Source of the DNA: Pseudobutyrivibrio sp. ACV-2
Lineage (GTDB): Bacteria; Bacillota; Clostridia; Lachnospirales; Lachnospiraceae
Reading direction: 5' to 3'
Assembly: GCF_900107545.1 (NCBI RefSeq)
Contig: NZ_FNQZ01000009.1
Coordinates: 1 to 64,000 of the forward strand
Length of the DNA stretch: 64,000 nt
Under the pieces are notes generated by a model that had not been told where the DNA came from, ran no database searches, and saw only the letters and a list, made by a program, of their open reading frames with translations. Of the stretch, positions 1 through 7,989 are shown in pieces. Both the position numbers and the translations under genes were made by a program. How positions within the stretch are numbered: the stretch's first letter is position 1; every line of letters starts with the position of its first letter.

Positions 1-259
1 GCTTGGATACAGCTTTAGGTGCTGAAATTTCATAAAAGCCTAGAGCTGTTTCTTCTTTTTCTGTAGTTTTACTTGATGATTTTGTTTCCTCTTGTTGATC
101 AAGAAAATATTCCCTGGCTTGGCGCTGCCAGTAAAAGAAATCGCCACGCTTAATGTTATTTTTCTCGCAAAAAGCTTGCTTAGTTAATCCACTTCTGGCT
201 TGTTCTTCAAAAACTGGTATCCAGGACTTCAATCTAACATCCATGACTTTTTTATCCAT
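1..259 (-). CDS. tnpA: IS66 TnpA-like accessory protein, 3' end outside the window
   Basis: The start ATG is at 257-259, preceded by a strong GGAGG ribosome binding site. The first 86 codons are visible. They encode a small helix-turn-helix type protein with the pattern W-I-P-V-F-E-E-Q, S-G-L-T-K-Q-A-F-C and F-F-Y-W, which is typical of the IS66 accessory protein TnpA (the short DNA-binding protein encoded ahead of TnpB and the transposase). After about residue 50 the sequence turns Glu/Lys/Ser/Thr-rich. The gene runs off the left edge. The family call is based on pattern recognition and agrees with the adjacent IS66-type terminus. Confidence 0.75.
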   Translation of the reverse strand, partial: MDKKVMDVRLKSWIPVFEEQARSGLTKQAFCEKNNIKRGDFFYWQRQAREYFLDQQEETKSSSKTTEKEETALGFYEISAPKAVSK

Positions 260-345
260 AACAAAACGCCCTCCAAATCAGTAGTTTTTCTTTAATACTA
301 CTAATTTGAAAGGGCGTATTCGAGAGCTTTATATTTGCCGCTTAC
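1..345 (-). mobile_element. IS66-family insertion sequence, one end (runs off the left edge)
   Basis: The element terminus is at 345: read leftwards it begins GTAAGCGGCAAATATAA, and GTAAGCG is the usual start of IS66-family inverted repeats. Inside it lies a TnpA-like accessory gene in the expected position and orientation. An inverted repeat (266-286 with 298-317) lies between the terminus and that gene. The rest of the element (TnpB, transposase) is outside the window. The 8 bases outside the terminus, 346-353, would be the target duplication; this cannot be checked without the other end. Confidence 0.8.
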
Positions 346-420
346 TTTTCATTTAAATTTTTATTCATATAATTGTTCCTTTCTGTAAAAACAAATTTCT
401 GTAACTCAAAGCATGTACAC

Positions 421-464
421 ATTGTACAGTGGAACAAAATAGGCTTCGTAAAATCTACGAAGCC
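421..464 (-). promoter_or_regulatory. Island control element, copy 1 (palindrome plus extended -10)
   Basis: On the minus strand the palindrome (442-464, arms GGCTTCGTA) is followed by TGTACAAT (421-428). It starts 32 bp after the stop codon of the RNase H gene, so it can also act as that operon's terminator. The promoter now points into about 75 bp of non-coding DNA and then the IS66 end, which suggests that the insertion sequence separated it from its former gene. The rest of 346-495 holds nothing else recognisable. Confidence 0.6.
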
Positions 465-495
465 TCAATTCTCTGAATAACTTATTCTGTTTTAA

Positions 496-909
496 CTATA
501 AGCCCACCGCTTCTTTCGCCAAACGATCAGCTTCCTCATTTCCATCTATTCCGGTATGAGCTTTAACATGTTCAAACTCGATTTTAATTACATTTTTAGC
601 AGCTGCAATATATCCACTATAAAACTTTGTAAGAGCCTTATTTGCTTTCCATTCTCCACTGGCCCATTTTTCAATACCTTCATAATCATAGTAGATTTTC
701 AATTCTTCTACGCCAAGCTCAATTGCCTTTTGGATTGCAGCCATGCTTCCAAAGACCTCTCCAGCCACATTTCTACTTTCTGCAAATTCTTTTACGTCCC
801 CATGTCCTTGCAGAACTATTTTTTCACCAGCCACATTTAAGAATCCACCGTAGCCATATACTTTCGTATCTTTGTTAAAAGAACCGTCTACAAATGCAAA
901 ATTTTCCAT
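496..909 (-). CDS. rnhA: Ribonuclease HI
   Basis: 137 aa, the usual length for a stand-alone RNase HI, which cleaves the RNA strand of RNA-DNA hybrids. The four acidic catalytic positions are visible: Asp in F-V-D-G-S-F near residue 8, Glu in A-G-E-V-F-G-S near 51, Asp in Y-Y-D-Y-E near 74, and the final Asp in N-E-E-A-D-R-L-A near 128, preceded by the conserved H-V-K-A-H-T-G. There is no N-terminal hybrid-binding domain. The start is supported by GGAGGTAAAGAG ahead of the ATG. It is the last gene of a leftward operon that appears to begin at 5072. Confidence 0.9.
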   Translation of the reverse strand: MENFAFVDGSFNKDTKVYGYGGFLNVAGEKIVLQGHGDVKEFAESRNVAGEVFGSMAAIQKAIELGVEELKIYYDYEGIEKWASGEWKANKALTKFYSGYIAAAKNVIKIEFEHVKAHTGIDGNEEADRLAKEAVGL

Positions 910-939
910 CTCTTTACCTCCTGCTCAACAATTAACTTT

Positions 940-1932
940 TTACCTTACATCATTCAAAATCCAAATATGCTTAAGCGGTATACGCTGCTGCATTTCAGGA
1001 CTTAACTTGTCGTAGTATTTTAGCACCTCATCAACCACCTCTTTGCTGGTCCATAGGCGAATACTATAAAAATAATCTGCCGGCTTCACTGCTTTATCAA
1101 ATCCATTCCAGGCTACAAATAATCCATATTCCGCATGAAACTTTTCTATAGTCTGTGACAGTTTATCCACTACTTCTTTTTTTACATGAGAATTTTGGGT
1201 TTTAACCTGTACACATATTTTAGGAGATTCAAATCCCATATCACCAGCTGCTGCAAGCAAGTCCTGACCTCCATCCGGTCCCTTAGGTCCATTGTAAACT
1301 GTAAAGCCTTTGGTCTTAAGGATTTCACAGATTAAATCTTCCATATCATAACCTTTGAAATTCTTGTATATATATTTTGATATGGTTGATTTAGCTGCAG
1401 CTTCCCAATCCATTTCATAGTCTTCATCAAATGGCTTCATAGGAGGTCGATTCCAGTCGTGCTCTACCATATATTCGATGCACTCAGTGATATCTTTATT
1501 CTTTATCATACCAACAGAATTTCTAATATTGGTATCATAGATAATTTGATTATCAAATAAATCCTTTGAAATATCTGTTGCGAACCAATCTACCACCCTT
1601 GAATGCTTATAATATTCTGGAGCTACTTCATCAAACTCATAGTCTCCTTCCACTCTTCCAAAATGAAATGTATTTGAAAACTTGCTTGGAAGAATAATCA
1701 AGTCATCTTTTTTTATCGCATTTACGATTGGACAAATCAGAAAATAATAATCCTCCAGCTTTTCCTTTGATAACCATGGAAAGGCCTGCCTGATAATTTT
1801 CTTTATATTAGCTTCAGACTCTCCAGCAAAGCTCTTGTCCAGATTACTCCAGGTCAAATATATCCTGCCATCATCTAAAAACTTCTTCTCATGCTCACCT
1901 TTTCTTCCTGCTCTATAAATCCAAATTGCCAT
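940..1932 (-). CDS. Mrr-like restriction endonuclease with an N-terminal recognition domain
   Basis: 330 aa. Residues about 190-300 match the Mrr_cat type PD-(D/E)XK nuclease: E-D-L-I-C-E-I-L-K-T-K-G-F, then G-P-D-G-G-Q-D, then C-V-Q-V-K, giving the E, D and QxK catalytic positions. Residues 1-150 (Y-L-T-W-S-N, I-I-L-P, F-H-F-G-R-V-E-G-D-Y, H-S-R-V-V-D-W) resemble the PUA/EVE-like modules that read modified bases in type IV restriction enzymes; that part is inference. No partner methylase or NTPase is adjacent, consistent with a modification-dependent or nucleic-acid quality-control enzyme. The start has AGAGGAG upstream. Confidence 0.75.
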   Translation of the reverse strand: MAIWIYRAGRKGEHEKKFLDDGRIYLTWSNLDKSFAGESEANIKKIIRQAFPWLSKEKLEDYYFLICPIVNAIKKDDLIILPSKFSNTFHFGRVEGDYEFDEVAPEYYKHSRVVDWFATDISKDLFDNQIIYDTNIRNSVGMIKNKDITECIEYMVEHDWNRPPMKPFDEDYEMDWEAAAKSTISKYIYKNFKGYDMEDLICEILKTKGFTVYNGPKGPDGGQDLLAAAGDMGFESPKICVQVKTQNSHVKKEVVDKLSQTIEKFHAEYGLFVAWNGFDKAVKPADYFYSIRLWTSKEVVDEVLKYYDKLSPEMQQRIPLKHIWILNDVR

Positions 1933-1977
1933 AACACTCCTCTAAGTAATAAATCCTTTTACAGAAACTTCGACTTC

Positions 1978-2298
1978 CTAAGTCAAATCGAAATAATTTT
2001 CGTCAAAAAACAAATCGTCATCATCCCAATCACTTTCAAATTCACGGTGCCGTTTATCTTTTTCATAGTCTTCGATTGCTTCCTGCACTCTTAATTCCTC
2101 TACTCCACGTATTTGTTCACGTAAAGACTTCCATAATTCTAAATCGCCTTTATAAAACTCAGTCTCAGTTATCTCGCACTTAGGGCACAAGTCATAATGC
2201 ATAGGAAATTTTTCACCACAATTAGGGCACATGAAAATAAAATCACCATACTCTTCACGCTCTTCATCTGTCATTTCAAAATTAATATTTTCTTCCAC
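1978..2298 (-). CDS. Small acidic zinc-ribbon protein
   Basis: 106 aa with one zinc ribbon at residues 24-41 (C-P-N-C then C-P-K-C), followed by a charged helical region and a very acidic C-terminus (D-W-D-D-D-D, F-F-D-E-N). The start is GTG at 2296-2298, placed 9 bases after GGAGG; no better ATG exists. I do not recognise a family beyond the ribbon. It belongs to the operon with the Mrr-like nuclease and RNase HI. Confidence 0.7.
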   Translation of the reverse strand: MEENINFEMTDEEREEYGDFIFMCPNCGEKFPMHYDLCPKCEITETEFYKGDLELWKSLREQIRGVEELRVQEAIEDYEKDKRHREFESDWDDDDLFFDENYFDLT

Positions 2299-2323
2299 GA
2301 AAATAAGCCTCCATATTTACTGA

Positions 2324-2512
2324 TTACTTTTGCCAACGAATTATAACGTACTGTCCATAATGCTCAATTTTTTTCAACATTTCACGCCCCATGAAATCTT
2401 TTCTTTTCTCTTGGCTCATCCCAAATAAATCCCTATACTCTTCAGCCAGCTTATCATCTTTTTCATCAGGATTGTACAAATCACCATCAACTACGTATAT
2501 TTTTTGTCCCAT
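2324..2512 (-). CDS. Hypothetical 62-residue protein
   Basis: Supported mainly by its strong ribosome binding site (AAAGGAGGAAGGT before the ATG) and tight placement between neighbours read in the same direction. The protein is charged, with no cysteines and no membrane segment: a short N-terminal strand (I-Y-V-V-D-G) and a Lys/Glu-rich middle. Function unknown. Confidence 0.6.
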   Translation of the reverse strand: MGQKIYVVDGDLYNPDEKDDKLAEEYRDLFGMSQEKRKDFMGREMLKKIEHYGQYVIIRWQK

Positions 2513-2553
2513 ACCTTCCTCCTTTGAGCAATCAGTTCTGGAACAACTAGCTC

Positions 2554-3225
2554 TTATTCCTTAAAATACTTCTTAATTCCCTCTGGGCAGTCAGCCGGTA
2601 TATGACCATTCATTTCACCGAACTCCTCCAGACAATCTAGCTTCTCATTATTAAAATCCTCATATGCTTCTTTTACGCTGGTACATGCAATATGAGCATA
2701 AGCATATGCTATAGATAAAAAAATTCCTTTACTATCTATTTCCTCCCAATTGGAAATAAAATCAATTCCACAATGAATAGATTGCGGATACGTGAAATAG
2801 CCTCTTTGATAATAATCTTTTCCAATGATATAAAGACCTACCCCCGTTACAGAATCAACCCTAACTGGAATTAGTATTGAATCACTGGATTCAGACTTAC
2901 ATATGCTTTTATATAATCTATCAAATTCTTCTATTGAGCCTGTCGTTGTTCCTTCGTACTCATACCATGCATCCACCATTTCCAATGGCGGATTACTAGT
3001 TTTTTCTTTAGTTGATTCCTTGTAGGATAGCGGGTATCCGTAGTTAATCATCGTATCCTGAATAGATTTAAGAATAGTCGCTTCTCGCTTATTAGCAGGG
3101 GTATCCCGTAGCTTCTTTTCTAATTTTTCATTATGTTCCAGGATGTACTTATACAAAAAAGATTTTTCTTTATGTCGGTGATAGTCGTCTCGTATCTGGG
3201 ACAAAACTTCATCTTTTATTCCCAT
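2554..3225 (-). CDS. Hypothetical protein, second gene of paired family A (copy 1)
   Basis: 223 aa, no recognised domain. It is a paralogue of 27297-28064: both share S-x-x-Y-K-Y near residue 23, then L-I-P-V/I-x-V-D-x-x-x-G-x-G-L, I-I-G-K/R-D, Y-P and H-C-G-I-D-x-I-S-N-W-E, and both end with P-x-x-C-P-E. Its ATG lies inside the end of the preceding gene (17-bp overlap) after GAGGAG, so the two are probably translationally coupled, exactly as in copy 2. The conserved middle block may be the functional core; I cannot assign an activity. Confidence 0.75.
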   Translation of the reverse strand: MGIKDEVLSQIRDDYHRHKEKSFLYKYILEHNEKLEKKLRDTPANKREATILKSIQDTMINYGYPLSYKESTKEKTSNPPLEMVDAWYEYEGTTTGSIEEFDRLYKSICKSESSDSILIPVRVDSVTGVGLYIIGKDYYQRGYFTYPQSIHCGIDFISNWEEIDSKGIFLSIAYAYAHIACTSVKEAYEDFNNEKLDCLEEFGEMNGHIPADCPEGIKKYFKE

Positions 3226-4348
3226 ACTTGATCTCCTCTATCGTTTTGTTGGAGTTTGATATAGCCTCCTGCATATTATCATATACAGCATAAAATCTTT
3301 CTTTATCCAGCCATGATCCAATACCATTACTAGACAAAGCCAAATACAATGCATTCACACAGTCTTCCTGAAAATGTCTTCTGTTATACATTTCTACACC
3401 TTTTTTCAGAAGAAGTTTGGATGCAGTTTTTATCCCTTCAGAATCAAAACAAACCCTCCAATCACTTGCGTCGCCTCTATGTTTTCCTATGGAATCAAAC
3501 ATTTTATGAGTTGATTTCTTCATTACTCGCTGCACGAGGTGCATTTGCTCTGATGTTGGATTTCCCAGTCTCTTGAGCTGATTCCTAAGATCTTTAATTG
3601 ATTTAATTACGTCCTCGTGACCAGCAAATTTTTTCTCTATTTCGTCATCAGTAATTTGTTGATAAAAAAGTTCATCCTCCCTATCTTGCTCCTGCCTAAT
3701 TTTCGAGCTTAATTTTTCATCATGTTTTTGAGCAACCTCAAGATATTTTAGTTCCTTCTCCGTCATCAGCGCCATTGCGGCTTTTCGCTGAGGTTTGGTC
3801 AATAAAGATGACAGCTTTTCACCAGTAACCTCTGTATATGCACAGGACAAACTATAAAATATTCCTTCAGGAACACTTTCCCCACCAAGAAACATTTTGC
3901 CTTCCTCAATAATTTCATTCCAAATAATCAAATCCTTGTGAAGTTCAGCAGATGTCTTATAGCTTAATGGATATTTAATCCTTTCAATAACTGCTCGCCA
4001 TGTGCCAGGCGTTCCAAACCAGCTAATCTCACCTGGTTCGTTGTAAACTGCAAGACTTGTTACTGTATCGAAAAAAGTGCCGTACAATTCTTTATCCTCA
4101 TCAGACAACTGAACTGGCTCCAGTTCATCCAACAGGCTTTTTGTACTCTCCAACTGAAAGCGGTAACCGTGATACAACTCCATCGCCGTAAGGAACTCCT
4201 CTGAGACATGATTCTTTAAGGATGTATCACAAGATGCATCCCAATATACTTCATCTGCACCACTTACCAAATCAAGTAATCCAATATAACGGTACTCAAG
4301 TTTTTTCTTGCGAATATCAAATTCTTCAATATCGGAATACGTTAACAT
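3209..4348 (-). CDS. Hypothetical protein, first gene of paired family A (copy 1)
   Basis: 379 aa, predicted soluble and helical, with a Lys/Glu/Gln-rich middle (residues 190-280). It is a paralogue of 28045-29136: shared landmarks are R-K-K-K near residue 13, L-V-S-G, V-T-G-E-x-L-S-S-L-L near 180, M-Y/F-N-x-R near 325 and S-W-L near 345. It overlaps the next gene by 17 bp in the same way as copy 2. The always-paired arrangement suggests the two products act together. No enzymatic motif is evident. Confidence 0.75.
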   Translation of the reverse strand: MLTYSDIEEFDIRKKKLEYRYIGLLDLVSGADEVYWDASCDTSLKNHVSEEFLTAMELYHGYRFQLESTKSLLDELEPVQLSDEDKELYGTFFDTVTSLAVYNEPGEISWFGTPGTWRAVIERIKYPLSYKTSAELHKDLIIWNEIIEEGKMFLGGESVPEGIFYSLSCAYTEVTGEKLSSLLTKPQRKAAMALMTEKELKYLEVAQKHDEKLSSKIRQEQDREDELFYQQITDDEIEKKFAGHEDVIKSIKDLRNQLKRLGNPTSEQMHLVQRVMKKSTHKMFDSIGKHRGDASDWRVCFDSEGIKTASKLLLKKGVEMYNRRHFQEDCVNALYLALSSNGIGSWLDKERFYAVYDNMQEAISNSNKTIEEIKYGNKR

Positions 4349-4382
4349 CTACATTTTCCCTCATAAAGTAGCCACAGAATAA

Positions 4383-5072
4383 TCAAATATCATATATTCC
4401 TATAAGGCTTGTATCGGTATAACAATTAAGTGCATCAAACCATTTAACCTTGTCCCACTGTCCTTCCGGTCTGCGGAGAATATGACAAGACAGATACTCG
4501 TAATTTCTACGAAGTCTCTGTAAAGCGTCATATGGCGTTTTACCTTTAGCATAACATTTGTCGATAGGTGGTTCGCCTAAATACCAATGAAACTCACCTG
4601 TTTTACGTAACTTATTGACAGCATCAATGAGTGACTCATTACAAGATGTAGCAAAATCTGGGTACATAGCTAAGTAGCTTGATAGATTAAATACATCCAT
4701 ATGATATATAGCCATACATCTGTACTCATCATTGTATTTTTCAAAATATAATTGAAGCTTTCTTGAATATATAGGCCCACCAACTTCATCTAGCTTTCTT
4801 TCAATAAAGCTATTGATAAACTCTATTTCATACTCTGGTTCCTGATATACCTCAAATTCCTTCGAAAACTGGTCCATATCTGCCACAAGGTTTTCGTTGT
4901 TTTCCAGATTTGAAAAAATCACACATTCTTCAGGTAAAGTCTCATAGCCCTTTGCCTTACCCTTGATTCTATATAAGTGCGCCAAAGGGCGCTGTTCTAT
5001 TTCATCACGCGTCATTGAACTACGTGCAATGTGTTCTACAACCATTGGTGCATATATTTTCTTTTTATCCAT
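4383..5072 (-). CDS. Hypothetical 229-residue protein
   Basis: First gene of the leftward operon that runs to the RNase HI gene. The ATG follows GGAGGTCGAAAATT, and an island control element (5094-5138) sits directly upstream, giving a 5' leader of only about 15 nt. The protein is soluble, with a Y-C-M-A-I-Y-H-M-D segment near residue 115, a W-Y-L-G-E-P-P loop near 163 and an Arg-rich helix near 185. I do not recognise the family. Confidence 0.7.
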   Translation of the reverse strand: MDKKKIYAPMVVEHIARSSMTRDEIEQRPLAHLYRIKGKAKGYETLPEECVIFSNLENNENLVADMDQFSKEFEVYQEPEYEIEFINSFIERKLDEVGGPIYSRKLQLYFEKYNDEYRCMAIYHMDVFNLSSYLAMYPDFATSCNESLIDAVNKLRKTGEFHWYLGEPPIDKCYAKGKTPYDALQRLRRNYEYLSCHILRRPEGQWDKVKWFDALNCYTDTSLIGIYDI

Positions 5073-5093
5073 AATTTTCGACCTCCAAAACCA

Positions 5094-5138
5094 ATTCTAT
5101 CAGCAAGCTGTGTTTTTTTCGTAAATTTTACTAAGTCC
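5094..5138 (-). promoter_or_regulatory. Island control element, copy 2 (degenerate, no U-tract)
   Basis: On the minus strand TTAGTAAAATTTACGAA (5118-5138 including flanks) is followed by A-rich sequence and TGATAGAAT (5094-5102). The distance from palindrome centre to -10 is 27 bp, as in the other copies. The run after the palindrome is A, not T, so this copy cannot be a rho-independent terminator. That supports a protein-binding or promoter role for the palindrome itself. Confidence 0.55.
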
Positions 5139-5225
5139 TTCGATGTCCTTGCAAAACTCTTCTGCAATCATTTGCCTGATAATGATCGCTATAAATGCCC
5201 ACAGGCAATCATCATAATCCCTCAC
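5100..5225 (-). pseudogene. Short remnant reading frame overlapping the control element
   Basis: An open frame of about 65 codons with no upstream ATG ends at TGA 5100-5102. The part from GTG 5223 reads as plausible protein (D-Y-D-D-C-L-W-A-F, then I-A-E-E-F-C-K-D-I-E-G-L). It has no ribosome binding site and its last codons run through the control element. It is probably the tail of a lost gene. The rest of 5226-5390 contains nothing recognisable. Confidence 0.25.
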
Positions 5226-5390
5226 TGTACAGTTTTTATATACTTCACAGCCCCTTTGTTTTATACTCTTTATTTTATTCAGCTACGGTATCGAAATTGA
5301 TAACCTCAGCTGCGCCCATCTGGGTCGAAGTCGGTATCTATATCTGTCCTCACCCTTTACCTGCTCTCTTTCAAATCTATTTCATACAAG

Positions 5391-5426
5391 AAAAAAGTCT
5401 ATCACTATTGTTTAGGGATAGACTTG
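5391..5426 (-). terminator. Rho-independent terminator after the 5514 gene
   Basis: On the minus strand AAGTCTATC pairs with GATAGACTT around a short loop and is followed by TTTTTT. It lies about 90 bp after the stop of the small membrane protein gene. Confidence 0.8.
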
Positions 5427-5513
5427 AAAAAGCAAACATATTTTCTATTATTTTCTTGTACAGTATGTATGATTACGTAGACAAAATTACTTTCCACTAA
5501 TTACATTTTTTGA

Positions 5514-5720
5514 TTAAGCAAAAGCAAGCTCATCTGCGAAATCTACCAAAGCTTTCTCTACACGCTCGTAGTCGGACTCTATAAAATTGTAAGTGTAGGC
5601 ATCACCAATGACACTTTCCTCTGGACTGTAATCGAAAAAGTCATCGTCTGTATCCTTTGTGTAAATAAATACTGCTACGCCAAGAATTAAGAATAATAAA
5701 TAACCAAATACTAAAATCAT
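5514..5720 (-). CDS. Small single-pass membrane protein
   Basis: 68 aa starting M-I-L-V-F-G. I chose the ATG at 5718-5720 because AGGAGG lies 8 bases upstream; the ATG six bases earlier is too close to it. Residues 1-18 form one hydrophobic membrane segment and the remaining 50 are acidic (D-T-D-D-D-F-F-D-Y-S-P-E-E), probably cytoplasmic. It is the only apparent intact product of the operon starting at the control element 6041-6086. Confidence 0.6.
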   Translation of the reverse strand: MILVFGYLLFLILGVAVFIYTKDTDDDFFDYSPEESVIGDAYTYNFIESDYERVEKALVDFADELAFA

Positions 5721-5935
5721 AATCATGTCCTCCTGTATCCAAGATTTTTATCTGTTGTTTTATTTTTTGTTTTGTCTGTTGTTCTATTTGATGAACACAG
5801 TATATAAAATCAAGTATCACAGAAGTATCACACATATAAAAAAGCCAATCTGTTACGGCTACAAGCCCAATGATTTCCACTCTGTTGGCCACTTTTCTTT
5901 AGCATTCGAATTGGTATTTCCTAGCAGCCGCAAGC

Positions 5936-5992
5936 TCACCCTAAAGTTTTTCCGTTCTTTTCTACGTTACCATTATTAACTAAATTACTCAT
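5936..5992 (-). pseudogene. N-terminal fragment of the 84-residue gene family of 13377-13631
   Basis: The ATG at 5990-5992 opens an 18-codon frame (M-S-N-L-V-N-N-G, then E-K-N-G-K-T-L-G) that matches the first 17 residues of the 13377-13631 product (M-N-I-L-V-N-N-G, K-K-N-D-K-T-L) and then stops at TGA 5936-5938. It lies about 40 bp downstream of an island control element, as that gene also follows one. Between 5721 and 5935 I see only degraded sequence on this strand. Confidence 0.45.
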
Positions 5993-6040
5993 ATATAGTC
6001 TTCCTTTCTTTAATAAAAGTTGGTCATCAACTATGTGCAC

Positions 6041-6086
6041 ATTATATCAGGGTACAAAAAAGGACCTCGTAAAATTTACGAAGTCC
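6041..6086 (-). promoter_or_regulatory. Island control element, copy 3
   Basis: The palindrome at 6062-6086 has 12-bp arms with one mismatch; on the minus strand a T6 run and TGATATAAT (6041-6049) follow, centre to -10 28 bp. It begins 40 bp after the stop of the P-loop gene at 6126, so it can terminate that operon and start the next one, which holds the 18-codon remnant and the small membrane protein. Confidence 0.65.
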
Positions 6087-6125
6087 TATGAACTATACAT
6101 ATTAAACTCTAATACAGCATTTTAC

Positions 6126-6593
6126 TCAATAATATCTTTTGGCATACAATGGATAAAATTCATTATAGATTTGCTGAGGATAATTAAATCTGCCAGAATT
6201 TCTAATCCCATATACCTCATTAATGCTATATGGCAGATTCTTAAGATAATCACGAGTAATTAAAACATAATAATTTGAACTGCCTTTGATTACAGATGCA
6301 AATTCTTTTGTCTTTATAAAATCAAAATCTTCATCGATAAAAACAATAGAATCCTTTGTAGCTGACAGTGATTCCTGCCAGGATACCAAACCATCTGCAT
6401 ATACTAGACACGGTACATCCGAGTCAACTCTAATACCGGTTCGCTCTGAAAACCTAGCATACTGACTTAGAAGTTCAATCAGTGTAGTTTTACCAGTAGC
6501 ACTATCACCACGAATCACAGTAATATTTCGCTTAACATCAAACTCGTATTTAATTTTTTTAGTCTCAACAATAATATGATGCTTCCCCTTCAT
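6126..6593 (-). CDS. Small P-loop ATPase, partner of DUF4869 (module B, copy 1)
   Basis: 155 aa. Walker A is G-D-S-A-T-G-K-T-T near residues 29-37 and Walker B is S-I-V-F-I-D-E-D near 82-89. The sequence is close to the first 155 residues of the 321-residue protein at 16622 (shared K-G-R/K-Y/H-H-I-I-V, R-N-I-T, F-A-S-A/V-I-K-G-S-S-N-Y-Y-V) but ends where that protein continues with a second domain. Start and upstream stop share one base (TAATG), as in copy 2, so the pair is translationally coupled. Either a naturally short form or a C-terminally truncated one. Biological role unknown. Confidence 0.75.
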   Translation of the reverse strand: MKGKHHIIVETKKIKYEFDVKRNITVIRGDSATGKTTLIELLSQYARFSERTGIRVDSDVPCLVYADGLVSWQESLSATKDSIVFIDEDFDFIKTKEFASVIKGSSNYYVLITRDYLKNLPYSINEVYGIRNSGRFNYPQQIYNEFYPLYAKRYY

Positions 6594-7042
6594 TACAGTT
6601 CCTCGTCTATAACACTAAGTGCAGCTAATGTATACTCTCGCCTATTTGTATATATCGTTTTATTATTCTCCAGTGAGATCTCAAATGCATCATTTTCTGG
6701 AAATCTCATTGCGTAACGCAAAGTTACTTTAATATCAGCCACTTTTCCTATTTCCAAAAGCCACTTTGCACAATTATCCCCACAGCTGGTAGCATCAAAA
6801 ATAAGGTCAGGATTTTTATAAATTGAAATCAAAGTCTTTACACCACCAGATAACCTCTCTGGAGGAATCGCGCCAAGGACACTACTTTCAAAAACTTCTC
6901 CTTCTTTATATTCAGTTTTATCTACATCCACGACCATAGCCTGAACAAATGGATCCTCAAACCATGACTGCTCATAGTTGTTCAAAAACCATGCCGGGCC
7001 ATATAAGGCTTCATCTAAAGTTCCGTAATATACCTTAAGCAT
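6593..7042 (-). CDS. DUF4869-type protein (module B, copy 1)
   Basis: 149 aa. Landmarks shared with 16185-16622: Y-Y/F-G at residue 5, W-F/L-x-D-P-F-V near 27, the S-V-L-G-A-I-P-P-E-R-L-S-G-G-V-K-T-L block near 52-70, and F-D-A-T-S-C-G-D-N-C-A-K-W near 82. I recall this family as DUF4869; function unknown. The conserved C-G-D-N-C-A-K-W and S-G-G-V-K motifs would be candidates for a binding or active site. Always followed by the P-loop gene with a TAATG overlap. Confidence 0.75.
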   Translation of the reverse strand: MLKVYYGTLDEALYGPAWFLNNYEQSWFEDPFVQAMVVDVDKTEYKEGEVFESSVLGAIPPERLSGGVKTLISIYKNPDLIFDATSCGDNCAKWLLEIGKVADIKVTLRYAMRFPENDAFEISLENNKTIYTNRREYTLAALSVIDEEL

Positions 7043-7149
7043 CTTTCACCTCGAAGCAATTGCTCTATACCTAAATAGCTATGATACATAATTGTAAATT
7101 AGTAGATTGTTAAAAGCAATCTCTTCCCATTTTTCGCCTACCCTTCATT

Positions 7150-7989
7150 CTATGAATTGAAAGCACTATCTTCTGCCGATGGGTGGTAATCTATTCGTGT
7201 TATCTGTTCATATAAGACATGGTCTTTATCTGTAATATTTCTATTTTCATGATAGTGTCCAAAGAACCAGTGCTTATAATCTAATGACTGTTTTATTCCC
7301 TCCAAGAATTTGCTAAACTCATCGGGCTTATACATCCTACTTATTAAAGCTAAATCTGAAGCAGGGGCCTCATGGGTAAATACATAATCCACCTTCCAGT
7401 TGTTAACCTCTAGGATGTCCATAGCTCTTTGTTGTTCTTCTTCAGATGGAATTTCCTCTTTCCACCAAGAGAGATGATTAATCCTGAATGGCTCATAAGC
7501 CCTTCGTGCTCTAGCTACTTTCTTCTGAAAATCTGGATCGTCCAAATCAAATACTCCTCCCCAAATATCATGACTTCTAGCTCCACCCATAGATAAACAT
7601 TTGAAACCACCTATATCAAATACATAGCCTCTCTTTAGAAGTAAAACCGATGGCCTGATTACTTTTACTACTCCACCATGCCACTCCTTATCAGGATATG
7701 TGCGAAGTCGGTCATAATTCTCATGATTACCTGTAATGAAAAGAGTTGTGAAATTCTTCTTCTCCAATTCATCAAGAAGCATCTTTTCACTGATTGGTTC
7801 TTTGGACCAATCAAAATCTTTATCCAATATTTCTTTATAATTCTTCTTATGGTAATTTGAATCCCAGACACCACCAAAATCCCCAAGAATAATCACATAG
7901 TCATCCTTGGTCATTTCTTTTTGTTCTGGAAAATTGCATTTTTCAAACCGAACAAAATCACGGTGAGTATCACCTGTAATGTAAATCAT
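7150..7989 (-). CDS. Calcineurin-like metallophosphoesterase, intact
   Basis: 279 aa with the full set of metal-binding motifs: T-G-D-T-H near residue 5, I-L-G-D-F-G-G near 34, T-G-N-H-E-N-Y near 85, T-H-E-A-P near 205 and F-G-H-Y-H near 243. The family hydrolyses phosphomonoesters, phosphodiesters or dinucleotides; the substrate cannot be read from sequence. Its ATG overlaps the stop of the preceding, core-deleted phosphoesterase gene (TAATG). It is the only fully intact enzyme in this operon. Confidence 0.85.
   Translation of the reverse strand: MIYITGDTHRDFVRFEKCNFPEQKEMTKDDYVIILGDFGGVWDSNYHKKNYKEILDKDFDWSKEPISEKMLLDELEKKNFTTLFITGNHENYDRLRTYPDKEWHGGVVKVIRPSVLLLKRGYVFDIGGFKCLSMGGARSHDIWGGVFDLDDPDFQKKVARARRAYEPFRINHLSWWKEEIPSEEEQQRAMDILEVNNWKVDYVFTHEAPASDLALISRMYKPDEFSKFLEGIKQSLDYKHWFFGHYHENRNITDKDHVLYEQITRIDYHPSAEDSAFNS

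Noticed and set aside
5641-5892. An 83-codon minus-strand frame starting at GTG
   Set aside because: No ribosome binding site, overlaps the better supported small membrane gene in another frame, and lies in degraded sequence.
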